Assembly: GCA_021463645.1 (NCBI GenBank)
Contig: JAJTYI010000009.1
Location: 253,269 to 300,756, forward strand
DNA: 47,488 bases
Reading direction: 5' to 3'
Source: a bacterium
Lineage (GTDB): Bacteria; Patescibacteriota; Dojkabacteria; B142; OLB20
Under the pieces are notes generated by a model, which was given only the letters and a program-made list of their open reading frames with translations, was not told the DNA's origin and searched no databases. The translations under genes were made by a program, and so were the position numbers. Below, one piece after another: positions 40,587-47,488 of the stretch (position 1 is the first letter of the stretch; each line of letters opens with the position of its first letter).

Positions 40587-41270
40587 ATGAAAAGATCAAA
40601 AAAATATCAAGCTGTGAAAACAAAAATTGATAAAAACAAGTCCTACTCTGCTGAGGAAATTCTTCAAATGATTAAAGACAATTCATTAACAAAATTCCCT
40701 GGTAGTGTTGAAGTTGAAGTTCGATTAAATCTAAATCAAAAACAGAAATCAGAGAGTTTCAGAGGGTCTCTATCTTTCCCTCATAATTTTGGAAAAGAAG
40801 TGAAAGTGCTCGCTTTTGTAGATCCAACCAATATCAAAACCGCAAAATCTGCGGATATAAGTGGTGGCGAAGAGTTAATTAGTAAAGTTGAGAAAGGTGA
40901 ATTGGAGTTTGATGTTGTACTTGCAATTCCTGCAATGATGCCTAAAATCGCTAGACTTGGAAAAGTACTAGGAAGAAAAGGTTTAATGCCCAATCCAAAA
41001 AACGGAACAGTTACAACAGATATGGAAAAAACTATAGAGAGATTCAAATCTGGTCAACGATCATACAAACTTTTACAAGAAGGTAAGTTTAATATGGTTA
41101 TTGGAAAAACCGATATGAAACCAGAAGAATTGATTGCCAATTATGAAGCATTCATGAAGTCTGTAAGAGAGATAACAAAGAAATACGGAAATTCTATCAT
41201 CGCAAGTATTCGCATAAAACCTACAATGGGACCTGCCCTTGTTGTTAGCGAATCAACTCAATCAAATTGA
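40587..41270 (+). CDS. rplA: Ribosomal protein uL1
   Basis: Forms the L1 stalk. The 227-residue protein has MPKIARLGKVLGRKGLMPNP (about residues 117-136) and the C-terminal SIRIKPTMGPALVV. Present although uL1 is considered missing from some CPR lineages, which narrows the possible phylum. Confidence 0.97.
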   Translation: MKRSKKYQAVKTKIDKNKSYSAEEILQMIKDNSLTKFPGSVEVEVRLNLNQKQKSESFRGSLSFPHNFGKEVKVLAFVDPTNIKTAKSADISGGEELISKVEKGELEFDVVLAIPAMMPKIARLGKVLGRKGLMPNPKNGTVTTDMEKTIERFKSGQRSYKLLQEGKFNMVIGKTDMKPEELIANYEAFMKSVREITKKYGNSIIASIRIKPTMGPALVVSESTQSN

Positions 41271-41316
41271 CAAAATTGAATATTTGCTTTAATATCTAGT
41301 GTATTAAGTCAAAGAC

Positions 41317-41420
41317 AATAGGCATCTTACTTCGCTGAAGCTTCGTAAGATTAAGACCTATCGAGACGGAAAACAGATACAATATTATTATTTATCTAAA
41401 TGCCGTTTAGGCATTTTTTT
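41317..41420 (+). promoter_or_regulatory. uL10 leader with attenuator upstream of rplJ
   Basis: Between rplA and rplJ. ATAGG (41318-41322) pairs with CCTAT (41357-41361) around ATCTTAC/GTAAGAT (41324-41351), followed by AGACGGAAAACAG. Then AAATGCC/GGCATTT (41398-41416) is followed by a T run, a Rho-independent terminator 15 bases before the rplJ start. Position and shape fit the uL10-binding leader that controls rplJ-rplL by attenuation. Confidence 0.75.
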
Positions 41421-41434
41421 ATTATTTAAATACA

Positions 41435-41959
41435 ATGGCTAAAACCAGAAAATTTAAAGAGGAATTAGTAAAAATCTACAGAGAGAGAATTAACAATTCA
41501 AAGTCTGTCTTTATTATTAAGCCTTCAGGAATCACTGCAAACGAATCCGTACAGATTAAAAAAGACCTAATTAGTGTTGGATCTTCTTATAATGTGGTTA
41601 AGAATTCGATTTTTTCAATCGCACTTGAACAAGAAGGTTTACCTGCCGTTGAAAACCTAGACGCAAACGAACATGCGGTAGTGTTTACTGGTGAGAATAT
41701 CTCAGAAGCAGCAAAAGTCATAAATACATTCGCAAAAGATACTGGCAGAGTCGAAATACAGGCTGGAATTTATGATAAAAATCTAATATCAGGAGAAGAA
41801 GTTGTAAAATTAGCTGAATTGCCAAGTAAAGATGTCTTAATCGCTCAGGTTTTGAATTTGTTCAATGCCCCACTTACTGGCTTTGTTAATGTAATAAATG
41901 CAAATACTAGAAACCTTGTTTATGTTATGAAGGCAATAGCTGACAATAAACAAGCATAA
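41435..41959 (+). CDS. rplJ: Ribosomal protein uL10
   Basis: Base of the L7/L12 stalk, 174 residues. The N-terminal RNA-binding domain has VFIIKPSGITANE and VVKNSIFSIALE; the C-terminal helix binds bL12 dimers. It is preceded by an attenuator leader and followed by rplL after 23 bases. Confidence 0.95.
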   Translation: MAKTRKFKEELVKIYRERINNSKSVFIIKPSGITANESVQIKKDLISVGSSYNVVKNSIFSIALEQEGLPAVENLDANEHAVVFTGENISEAAKVINTFAKDTGRVEIQAGIYDKNLISGEEVVKLAELPSKDVLIAQVLNLFNAPLTGFVNVINANTRNLVYVMKAIADNKQA

Positions 41960-41982
41960 TTTTATTTAATTAATTTAAAACA

Positions 41983-42390
41983 ATGGCAGACGAAAAAACA
42001 ACAACAGAATTAAAGGGTGATGCCAAAAAAATTGCAGAGATGCTAGAAAAAATGACTGTTTTAGAAGTATCTGAACTAGTCAAAGCTCTAGAGGATAAAT
42101 TCGGAGTTAGTGCAGCAGCACCAGCATCCTTTGCAGTAGCAGCCCCTGCAGCAGACGCAGGAGCACCAGAAGAAGAACAAAGTGAGTTCTCAGTAGAACT
42201 TACAGAGATTGGTGCTAACAAAATCGCTGTAATCAAAGTTGTAAAATCAGCTACAAACATTGGTCTTAAAGAAGCAAAAGACCTAGTTGAAGCTGCACCT
42301 AAAATGGTGAAAGAAGCTTTGAGTAAAGAAGACGCAGAGAAACTGAAGAAAGAACTTGAAGAAGCTGGAGCAAAAGTAACACTAAAATAA
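41983..42390 (+). CDS. rplL: Ribosomal protein bL12
   Basis: Stalk protein that recruits translation factors, 135 residues. Helical N-terminal domain ([20 protein letters not shown]), an Ala-rich hinge (about 44-60), and the globular C-terminal domain with [20 protein letters not shown] and [14 protein letters not shown]. Last gene of the operon; a terminator follows. Confidence 0.97.
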   Translation: MADEKTTTELKGDAKKIAEMLEKMTVLEVSELVKALEDKFGVSAAAPASFAVAAPAADAGAPEEEQSEFSVELTEIGANKIAVIKVVKSATNIGLKEAKDLVEAAPKMVKEALSKEDAEKLKKELEEAGAKVTLK

Positions 42391-42411
42391 TTGCTCTTCG
42401 GCGAAAAACTA

Positions 42412-42437
42412 AACCCCGTAATTCATTACGGGGTTTT
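42412..42437 (+). terminator. Terminator after rplL
   Basis: AACCCCGTAA-TTCA-TTACGGGGTT followed by TTCGTTTCG, a 10-bp hairpin with a short T-rich tail, 22 bases after the rplL stop. Confidence 0.75.
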
Positions 42438-42498
42438 CGTTTCGTGTTGTTTTTATTTAATTTAAGGTATAATCTACACATAATTTAGTATTGAAACT

Positions 42499-43188
42499 AT
42501 GCCTGGTATCGCATTATCACAATTTGAAAACAATCTCAGCTTAGATCCAAACACACTCATTTTTTTGGTTACCCTACCCCTTGTTATAACGATTATCAGT
42601 TTTGCAAAATACATAATGGGCGTGAAATCATTTGGTATTTATGTGCCAGTGATATTAACTTTTATGTTCTATCAGTTCAGTAGAATCGATGGAGGTGTTT
42701 CAGTATGGCAAGGTTTGAAATATGGACTTTTCATCACATTAATTGTTTTTATTAGTTCTTATATTAGTTATAAGATCGTTCAGCCTTTAACTCTACATTA
42801 TTATTCGAAGCTAGCCATTGTCACAACAAACGTGACAATTTCCCTACTCGTAGTTCTATTTATACTAGACCTTATGGACAGAGGCGGTATATTGCGAGTT
42901 GACATATTTTCCTTAATATTACTCGCTTCAATTTCAGAGAGGTTTACTAACCTACTCGCTTCGAAACAGACCACAACAGCACTTATGTTATCATTGCAAA
43001 CCATCTTACTTGGAATGATATGTTTCTTAGTTATAAGCTCTCAGAGCGTACAAACTGCATTCTTGAATTATCCTTGGATAATACTACTGAGTTTTCCTGT
43101 AAACTATCTAATTGGGAGATTCACTGGTTTAAGATTAAGTGAGATTTATAGATTTAGAGAACTATTAAAAAAAGATTCAGAATCATGA
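42499..43188 (+). CDS. Seven-helix membrane protein of the 7TM/ATP-grasp system
   Basis: A 229-residue protein with about seven membrane helices spread over its whole length and no catalytic motif. I infer it to be the stand-alone version of the 7TM domain that in Proteobacteria is fused to an inactive transglutaminase and encoded next to an ATP-grasp ligase and a retropepsin-like protease. Its stop overlaps the start of the ATP-grasp gene by 4 bases, which supports this. A TATAAT lies at 42468-42473. Confidence 0.7.
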   Translation: MPGIALSQFENNLSLDPNTLIFLVTLPLVITIISFAKYIMGVKSFGIYVPVILTFMFYQFSRIDGGVSVWQGLKYGLFITLIVFISSYISYKIVQPLTLHYYSKLAIVTTNVTISLLVVLFILDLMDRGGILRVDIFSLILLASISERFTNLLASKQTTTALMLSLQTILLGMICFLVISSQSVQTAFLNYPWIILLSFPVNYLIGRFTGLRLSEIYRFRELLKKDSES

Positions 43189-44597
43189 GTTACCTCGACT
43201 ACTGGAAAAACAGAAAACAGGTGCTAGGTATCAACGAAAGAAACCTTTCGTATATTAGTGAATATAACACTACTAAATCCAAGAAGATTGCGGATGATAA
43301 GGTTTTGACCAAAACTGTGTTAAACAAGGCAGAAATACCCACACCCAAACTCATCACCATAATCCATAACCAAAAAGAACTTAGGGAACTTGACTTTAGT
43401 ACCTTACCAAATAGTTTCGTTTTAAAGCCCGTGACAGGTCTCGAAGGTGGAGGAATTGAGATTTTTTATAACAGGGATAAACAGAACAATTGGATTCGTG
43501 CGGATAAATCAAAGGTCTCCCCAGATGAATTTTATCATCACTGCATCGATATATTAAATGGACGTTACTCCATTCACCAAGAACCAGACAGTATTCTGAT
43601 TGAAGAACGAGTAAAAATTCATCATGAATTTAAATACTATTCTTACAAAGGAACACCTGATATCCGAGTGATCGTTTTCAACAATATTCCAATAATGTCC
43701 TATATCCGCCTAGCAACAAAAGAATCTGCCGGAAAAGCTAACTTGGCAATGGGGGCGATTGGAGTTGGAATTGACTTAGCAAAAGGTCGTACAACAAGCG
43801 CAATTCACGGGAAAAGTGGATACATAGAATATGTACCTGGGACTAAGCTCCGATTGAGTGGTTTACGTATCCCCTACTGGAGCAAAATGTTGCAGTATGC
43901 GGTAGAAGCACAAAAAGCTACAAACCTGAGATTTGCTGCAGTAGATTTTCTTCTCGATAGAGATTTGGGACCACTTATTGTTGAGCTAAATGCTCGTCCT
44001 GGGCTTTCTATACAATTAGCCAACGATGATGGACTAAGATGGAGACTAAAAAAAGCCACAGGTTTGAAGGTTAAAGATGTCGAGAAAGGTGTACGACTTG
44101 GAAAAGACATGTTCGGAGGAGAAATTGAAGAAGGTATTGAAAGCATAGCTGGAAAGGATCTTATTGGTATTTACGAAACTGTGACTTTTTATGGAAAAGA
44201 CGATAAAACTACTGCTACTATTGCAAAAGTCGATACAGGTGCCGACTCTACTTCAATCGACAAAGAAATTGCCAGGAAATTAGGATATACAGAGGTATTA
44301 GATATTATAGACAGTGGGATAATTCCTGAGAATGTAGACTATGAGGAAGGTTTAAAAATTGTGCGAAAATTAAACGAAGAATTAACTAAAAAACACGATG
44401 ATGTTTATGAGGTGAATCTTGTCAAATCTAGTCACGGGATGAGTATCCGAGTCAATATTATACTTAAAATCAAAATTCAAGACACAACATACGAAACAAA
44501 AGTATCCATATTTGACAGAAGTGGTCTTACATACAATGCAATTATAGGTAGGAAATCTTTAACGAAATTCTTAATCGACCCATCAAAAATCAGGTAA
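43185..44597 (+). CDS. ATP-grasp ligase fused to a RimK-associated aspartyl-protease-like domain
   Basis: A 470-residue two-domain protein. Residues 1-300 form an ATP-grasp ligase of the alpha-L-glutamate-ligase-like group (FVLKPVTGLEGGGIEIF; ILIEERVKIHHEF; DIRVIVFNNIPIMSYIRLA; FLLDRDLGPLIVELNARPG, which provide the ATP and magnesium sites). Residues 325-470 form a retropepsin-like domain with the motif VDTGADSTS (Asp350) and a late IIGRKSL strand. These two domains are usually separate genes. Together with the 7TM gene before it, this suggests a compact peptide-tagging or crosslinking system. Confidence 0.85.
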   Translation: MSYLDYWKNRKQVLGINERNLSYISEYNTTKSKKIADDKVLTKTVLNKAEIPTPKLITIIHNQKELRELDFSTLPNSFVLKPVTGLEGGGIEIFYNRDKQNNWIRADKSKVSPDEFYHHCIDILNGRYSIHQEPDSILIEERVKIHHEFKYYSYKGTPDIRVIVFNNIPIMSYIRLATKESAGKANLAMGAIGVGIDLAKGRTTSAIHGKSGYIEYVPGTKLRLSGLRIPYWSKMLQYAVEAQKATNLRFAAVDFLLDRDLGPLIVELNARPGLSIQLANDDGLRWRLKKATGLKVKDVEKGVRLGKDMFGGEIEEGIESIAGKDLIGIYETVTFYGKDDKTTATIAKVDTGADSTSIDKEIARKLGYTEVLDIIDSGIIPENVDYEEGLKIVRKLNEELTKKHDDVYEVNLVKSSHGMSIRVNIILKIKIQDTTYETKVSIFDRSGLTYNAIIGRKSLTKFLIDPSKIR

Positions 44598-45597
44598 TAC
44601 TTCTCAATCCTGCTTTTAATACCTCAATGTGGTCAAGTGACTCGAGAATACCATTGATAACGCATTCCTGTGGGTTTTCTACGGTATGAAAAGGAACTCC
44701 AATGGCATTTGTAAAAAGCTCATCAATATTTCGCAACATCGAAGTTCCTCCGCTTAATACTATTCCCCGATCTATAATATCGGAGGATAATTCTGGAGGA
44801 GTTTTCTCAAGAACGTTTTTTATCGATGCAAGAATTTGATTCAGTACTTGATTAATAGGCTCTACGAAATCATTTGAGGTTAGATGAATTGAATGTGGTA
44901 ATCCAGTTGTTACATCTCTTCCACGAACATGTTTTTCCAAGGGTTTATCCATCATCTTGGCACTCCCAATATCAATTTTAATTTGCTCTGCCATTTGCTC
45001 ACCAATGGCCAGTGAATATTTTTTTCGAACAAAATTGATTATTGCATCATTAATCGCATCACCTGCTACTCTTTTTGATTCGTAAGTGACAATACCATTC
45101 ATTGAGATTATAGCAATTTCCGATGTTCCTCCTCCCATATTAACAATCATATTCCCTGCACTGGAGCTCACTGGCAACTGTGCTCCAATTGCAGCGGCAA
45201 TTGGTTCGGGAACAAGATAGACTTTACCAGCTCCGGCTGTAACTGCAGCCTCTATCACAGCTCTTTGTTCTACTGACGTGATGCCAGCAGGAACACTAAT
45301 CATTACCTCTGGTTTGAAGAACCTAGTCCTACCTAGTGCTTTTGCAAGCATAGCAGAAATCAACGCTTCAGTCAGTTTATAACTTGCAATTACACCTTGT
45401 TTAAGTGGTCTACGAGCAATTATATTCCCTGGCACTTTCCCTAACATTTGTTTTGCATTTGTACCTACTGCAAGGACTTTCTTAGTGTCCATATCAATAG
45501 CTACAACGGTAGGCTCGTTTAGAATTATGCCCTTGCCTTCTACAGCTACTAAAAAATTCGCTGTACCTAAATCAATTGCTATTTTTTTTCCTGCCAT
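44590..45597 (-). CDS. MreB-like actin, second copy with altered phosphate-2 motif
   Basis: MreB family, 335 residues. Phosphate-1 motif AIDLGTANF is intact, as is the EPIAAAIGA helix. The phosphate-2 motif reads NMGGGTSEIA: Asn153 replaces the catalytic Asp seen in the canonical copy (Asp169 at 32004-33068). Adenosine motif LSGGTSML is present. It stands alone, convergent with the ATP-grasp gene (8-base overlap) and divergent from the PEGA gene. Confidence 0.9.
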   Translation of the reverse strand: MAGKKIAIDLGTANFLVAVEGKGIILNEPTVVAIDMDTKKVLAVGTNAKQMLGKVPGNIIARRPLKQGVIASYKLTEALISAMLAKALGRTRFFKPEVMISVPAGITSVEQRAVIEAAVTAGAGKVYLVPEPIAAAIGAQLPVSSSAGNMIVNMGGGTSEIAIISMNGIVTYESKRVAGDAINDAIINFVRKKYSLAIGEQMAEQIKIDIGSAKMMDKPLEKHVRGRDVTTGLPHSIHLTSNDFVEPINQVLNQILASIKNVLEKTPPELSSDIIDRGIVLSGGTSMLRNIDELFTNAIGVPFHTVENPQECVINGILESLDHIEVLKAGLRSIT

Positions 45598-45661
45598 TTT
45601 ATTTTATTTTATTCAAATTAACAGTTTGCTATACTTGTATTCATCAAATTAAACATTTCAA

Positions 45662-47149
45662 GTGAGCAAATCAAAAAAACGAATCAGAACAAAAAAGTTC
45701 CTCAATACTTTATTGGTAATTATAGTAGTTACGCTATTCATTAGTACAGCTATTATAGCAATTATCTACACCCAAGGGGGGAAAATCACCAGAACAGGTA
45801 TAGTCGAGACTGGTAGTATAAGACTAGAAATACAACCTGAAGATAAAGAAAATTTGGTATACCTTGATGACAAACAAATTAAATCAGACGAAAGATTAAT
45901 CAATAATATCACTCCGGGTATTCATACCATTAGAATTGAATCCACAAAGTTTCATAGTTGGGAAAAAGATATTGAGATTTCCCCCTCATACGTTACTACA
46001 CTTCAAGTAAAGTTATTTCCCCTAGAACCAGAACTAACTCAATTAACACAGACTAACATCTCAAAACTATTCTTCAGCGAGGACGGATCTTATGCTTATT
46101 ATCTTGTAAATGATTCACTTGTAGAACCAAATGATCAAGGCCTATGGCGACTTAGACTTGAAGAACAAGAATTATTCTTTAGAAGAAACTCTGATCCAGA
46201 GAAAATTATTGGGCTTGAAGATACTTCACTTTCATATTTTACGGATCCTGATATTGAAGTAATCATCGATCAAACTAATAATAAGATGTTAATCGTAAAT
46301 CCTACTCTTCAAACAGTCACAATTTTTGATCCCACAAAGTCAAACACAGCCGAAAAAATTATAAATTTAAATGAACAAGTTGGTTTCTATCCTACTCAAG
46401 TGAACTGGTTCAATAACAACAACTCTATTATCGTATCTAATGATGAAATAATTATTGAATATAATATTATTAATCAAGAAAAAACAATTGTGAGTTACTC
46501 ACCAGATACAGAACCTATCTATGATACAGATGGAGAGGTGCTTTACACATACTCTTCTGCCAATAATACAATCAGCCTATATCAGAATCAGATAGCCCGA
46601 GTTTTACAGTTGCCTTCGAATTTCCCCATAAATAATATAAATGATCTCAGATTAGCTAGAGATGGTTCTTCGATTATTATTAGAAGTGATTCCATTTACT
46701 ATTATTACCAACTGGAGAAAAAACAATTTATTAAGATTAGTGATACTGGAGAAATTATCAACATAAGCTTTGATGGCACAAGTATTATCTTTAACATTAA
46801 TAATCAAGTTGTCTTCACTGTTATAGAAAAGTCACTCATAGATTTATCCTTATCAGTTAAGTCTACCCCGTCAATGATTGATGTAAACTTAAATCCTAAA
46901 TACATTAATAACTCAAATCTTGTGATAATAAATAACTACCCTCTAGAAAAGATACAAATTAGCGAGAATGATGGAAGTAATATAATAGATATTTTGAATA
47001 ATACCACTATCGACAATGGGTATTATAAGTTCCAAGAAGATGGATCCAGCCTAACACTTATGGTCGAAGATTCTTCAGAAGAAAATATACTGAACAAAAA
47101 TCTGTTTAAACTTGTACTAAATACTTCATCACTTCCGTTTAACCTCTAA
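45662..47149 (+). CDS. Membrane-anchored PEGA-domain protein
   Basis: A 495-residue protein starting at GTG, with one N-terminal membrane helix (about 12-35), a PEGA-like domain (about 48-118; GSIRLEIQPED ... LVYLDDKQI ... ITPGIHTIRIE), and a long beta-rich region resembling repeats of a beta-propeller (about 130-480). Probably exported and facing the cell surface. TATACT at 45630-45635 may be its -10. Function unknown; PEGA proteins often act at the envelope. Confidence 0.8.
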   Translation: MSKSKKRIRTKKFLNTLLVIIVVTLFISTAIIAIIYTQGGKITRTGIVETGSIRLEIQPEDKENLVYLDDKQIKSDERLINNITPGIHTIRIESTKFHSWEKDIEISPSYVTTLQVKLFPLEPELTQLTQTNISKLFFSEDGSYAYYLVNDSLVEPNDQGLWRLRLEEQELFFRRNSDPEKIIGLEDTSLSYFTDPDIEVIIDQTNNKMLIVNPTLQTVTIFDPTKSNTAEKIINLNEQVGFYPTQVNWFNNNNSIIVSNDEIIIEYNIINQEKTIVSYSPDTEPIYDTDGEVLYTYSSANNTISLYQNQIARVLQLPSNFPINNINDLRLARDGSSIIIRSDSIYYYYQLEKKQFIKISDTGEIINISFDGTSIIFNINNQVVFTVIEKSLIDLSLSVKSTPSMIDVNLNPKYINNSNLVIINNYPLEKIQISENDGSNIIDILNNTTIDNGYYKFQEDGSSLTLMVEDSSEENILNKNLFKLVLNTSSLPFNL

Positions 47150-47190
47150 TGCCCTATACGCTTATAACTTTGTGGGGTATAATCATGTGA

Positions 47191-47488
47191 GGGATTAACG
47201 AACCAAACGAAGTGAAGGTGAGTTTACCCGAACATGTCCCGTAAACGAGCGTAGCGAGTTATACGGGACCTAACGTTAAGTTCGCTATAATTTTAGGAGG
47301 TGTTGACGAACACAAGCCATAGGTGATGTGTGAGTCTAACCGAACTTATCCCGTAAACGAGCGCAGCGAGTTGTACGGGATCTAATGTAGTGTTCTGTAA
47401 AATCAACCGAGGGGTTAACGAACCAAACGAAGAGCAGGTGAGTTTACCCGAACTTGTCCCGTAAACGAGCACAGCGAGTTATACGGGA
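47191..47488 (+). repeat. Tandem array of promoter-like box plus bipartite hairpin, three units
   Basis: Three imperfect units with period 108-113 bases, running to the last base of the window. Each unit has TATAAT or TAAAAT (47178, 47286, 47397 region), hairpin I (47191-47229, 47299-47341, 47412-47449) with AAC or GAC stem, GA/GA and ACC/GGT or ACAC/GTGT, a 7-base GAACWTR-like link, and hairpin II (47237-47268, 47349-47380, 47457-47488): TCCCGTA/TACGGGA, AAC/GTT, one bulged base, GA/GA and GC-NNN-GC (the third unit has ACA as loop). No gene is present in 47150-47488. Confidence 0.85.

Noticed and set aside
47191-47488. CRISPR array or integron attC array
   Set aside because: The repeats are hairpin pairs with 108-113 base period and no unique spacers, and no cas gene is present. 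One junction (ACCTAACGTTAAGT) looks like attC/attI core sites, but the other units lack it and no integrase is seen.

Overview
The window is 47.5 kb of AT-rich bacterial DNA read with the standard code (TGA ends several genes). The short ribosomal proteins, the compact gene set, the almost complete absence of Shine-Dalgarno sequences and several small helical or membrane proteins of a type common in Patescibacteria suggest a Candidate Phyla Radiation (CPR) bacterium, possibly Dojkabacteria (WS6)-like. The phylum is inferred; no rRNA is present to test it.

Layout. Positions 30-7824 (minus): an RluA-type pseudouridine synthase, LspA, a degenerate Lgt-like membrane protein, an M16 peptidase, a membrane protein, EF-P, tRNA-Leu(CAA), two small helical proteins, DnaB and a degenerate metallo-beta-lactamase-fold protein. 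Positions 7964-10229 (plus): bL31, RF1 and PrmC. Positions 10222-33068 (minus): a long housekeeping block with a CtpA-type protease, an unrecognised 643-residue protein, bS18-SSB-bS6, YchF, a beta-CASP nuclease, CCA transferase, RecR-YbaB-DnaX, bS21, the RseP-type protease, RRF-EF-Ts-uS2, TopA, DprA and the cell-shape cluster PBP2-MreD-MreC-MreB. Positions 33156-33603 hold a promoter-to-terminator noncoding RNA (6S-like candidate) and tRNA-Thr(GGT). Positions 33689-37284 hold a phosphatase, a NUDIX protein, a family 2 glycosyltransferase and small proteins. Positions 37382-39247 are mostly RNA: tRNA-Ala(CGC), Tyr(GTA), Thr(TGT), Trp(CCA) plus bL33. Positions 39319-42390 are the classical secE-nusG-rplK-rplA-rplJ-rplL order. 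Positions 42499-47149 hold a 7TM protein, an ATP-grasp/aspartyl-protease fusion, a second MreB and a PEGA protein. Positions 47191-47488 are a repeat array that runs off the window.

The unusual part is the noncoding DNA around the tRNA genes. Nearly every tRNA is accompanied by partial tRNA copies whose loops carry extra hairpins, and by a family of small hairpins with one design: an outer stem, a bulge or mismatch, an inner stem of 3-5 bp, a symmetric GA/GA internal loop, 2-4 bp and a short loop. Stem sequences differ from copy to copy but stay complementary. At 38169-38526 an intact tRNA-Thr(TGT) gene sits inside the split anticodon arm of a second tRNA-like shell, which sits inside the split anticodon arm of a third: a three-level nested tRNA. 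tRNA-Tyr and tRNA-Trp share a 67-nt structured leader that ends at the first tRNA base. The right-edge array repeats a promoter-like box plus a hairpin pair three times. I see no transposase, integrase or CRISPR array.

How the genes work together: most of the window is translation (ribosomal proteins, RF1 and its methylase, RRF, EF-Ts, EF-P, tRNAs and CCA addition), replication and repair (DnaB, DnaX, RecR, SSB, TopA, DprA) and the envelope (LspA, RseP, CtpA, PBP2, MreBCD, glycosyltransferase). Initiation appears largely independent of Shine-Dalgarno sequences; bS21 is the clearest exception.
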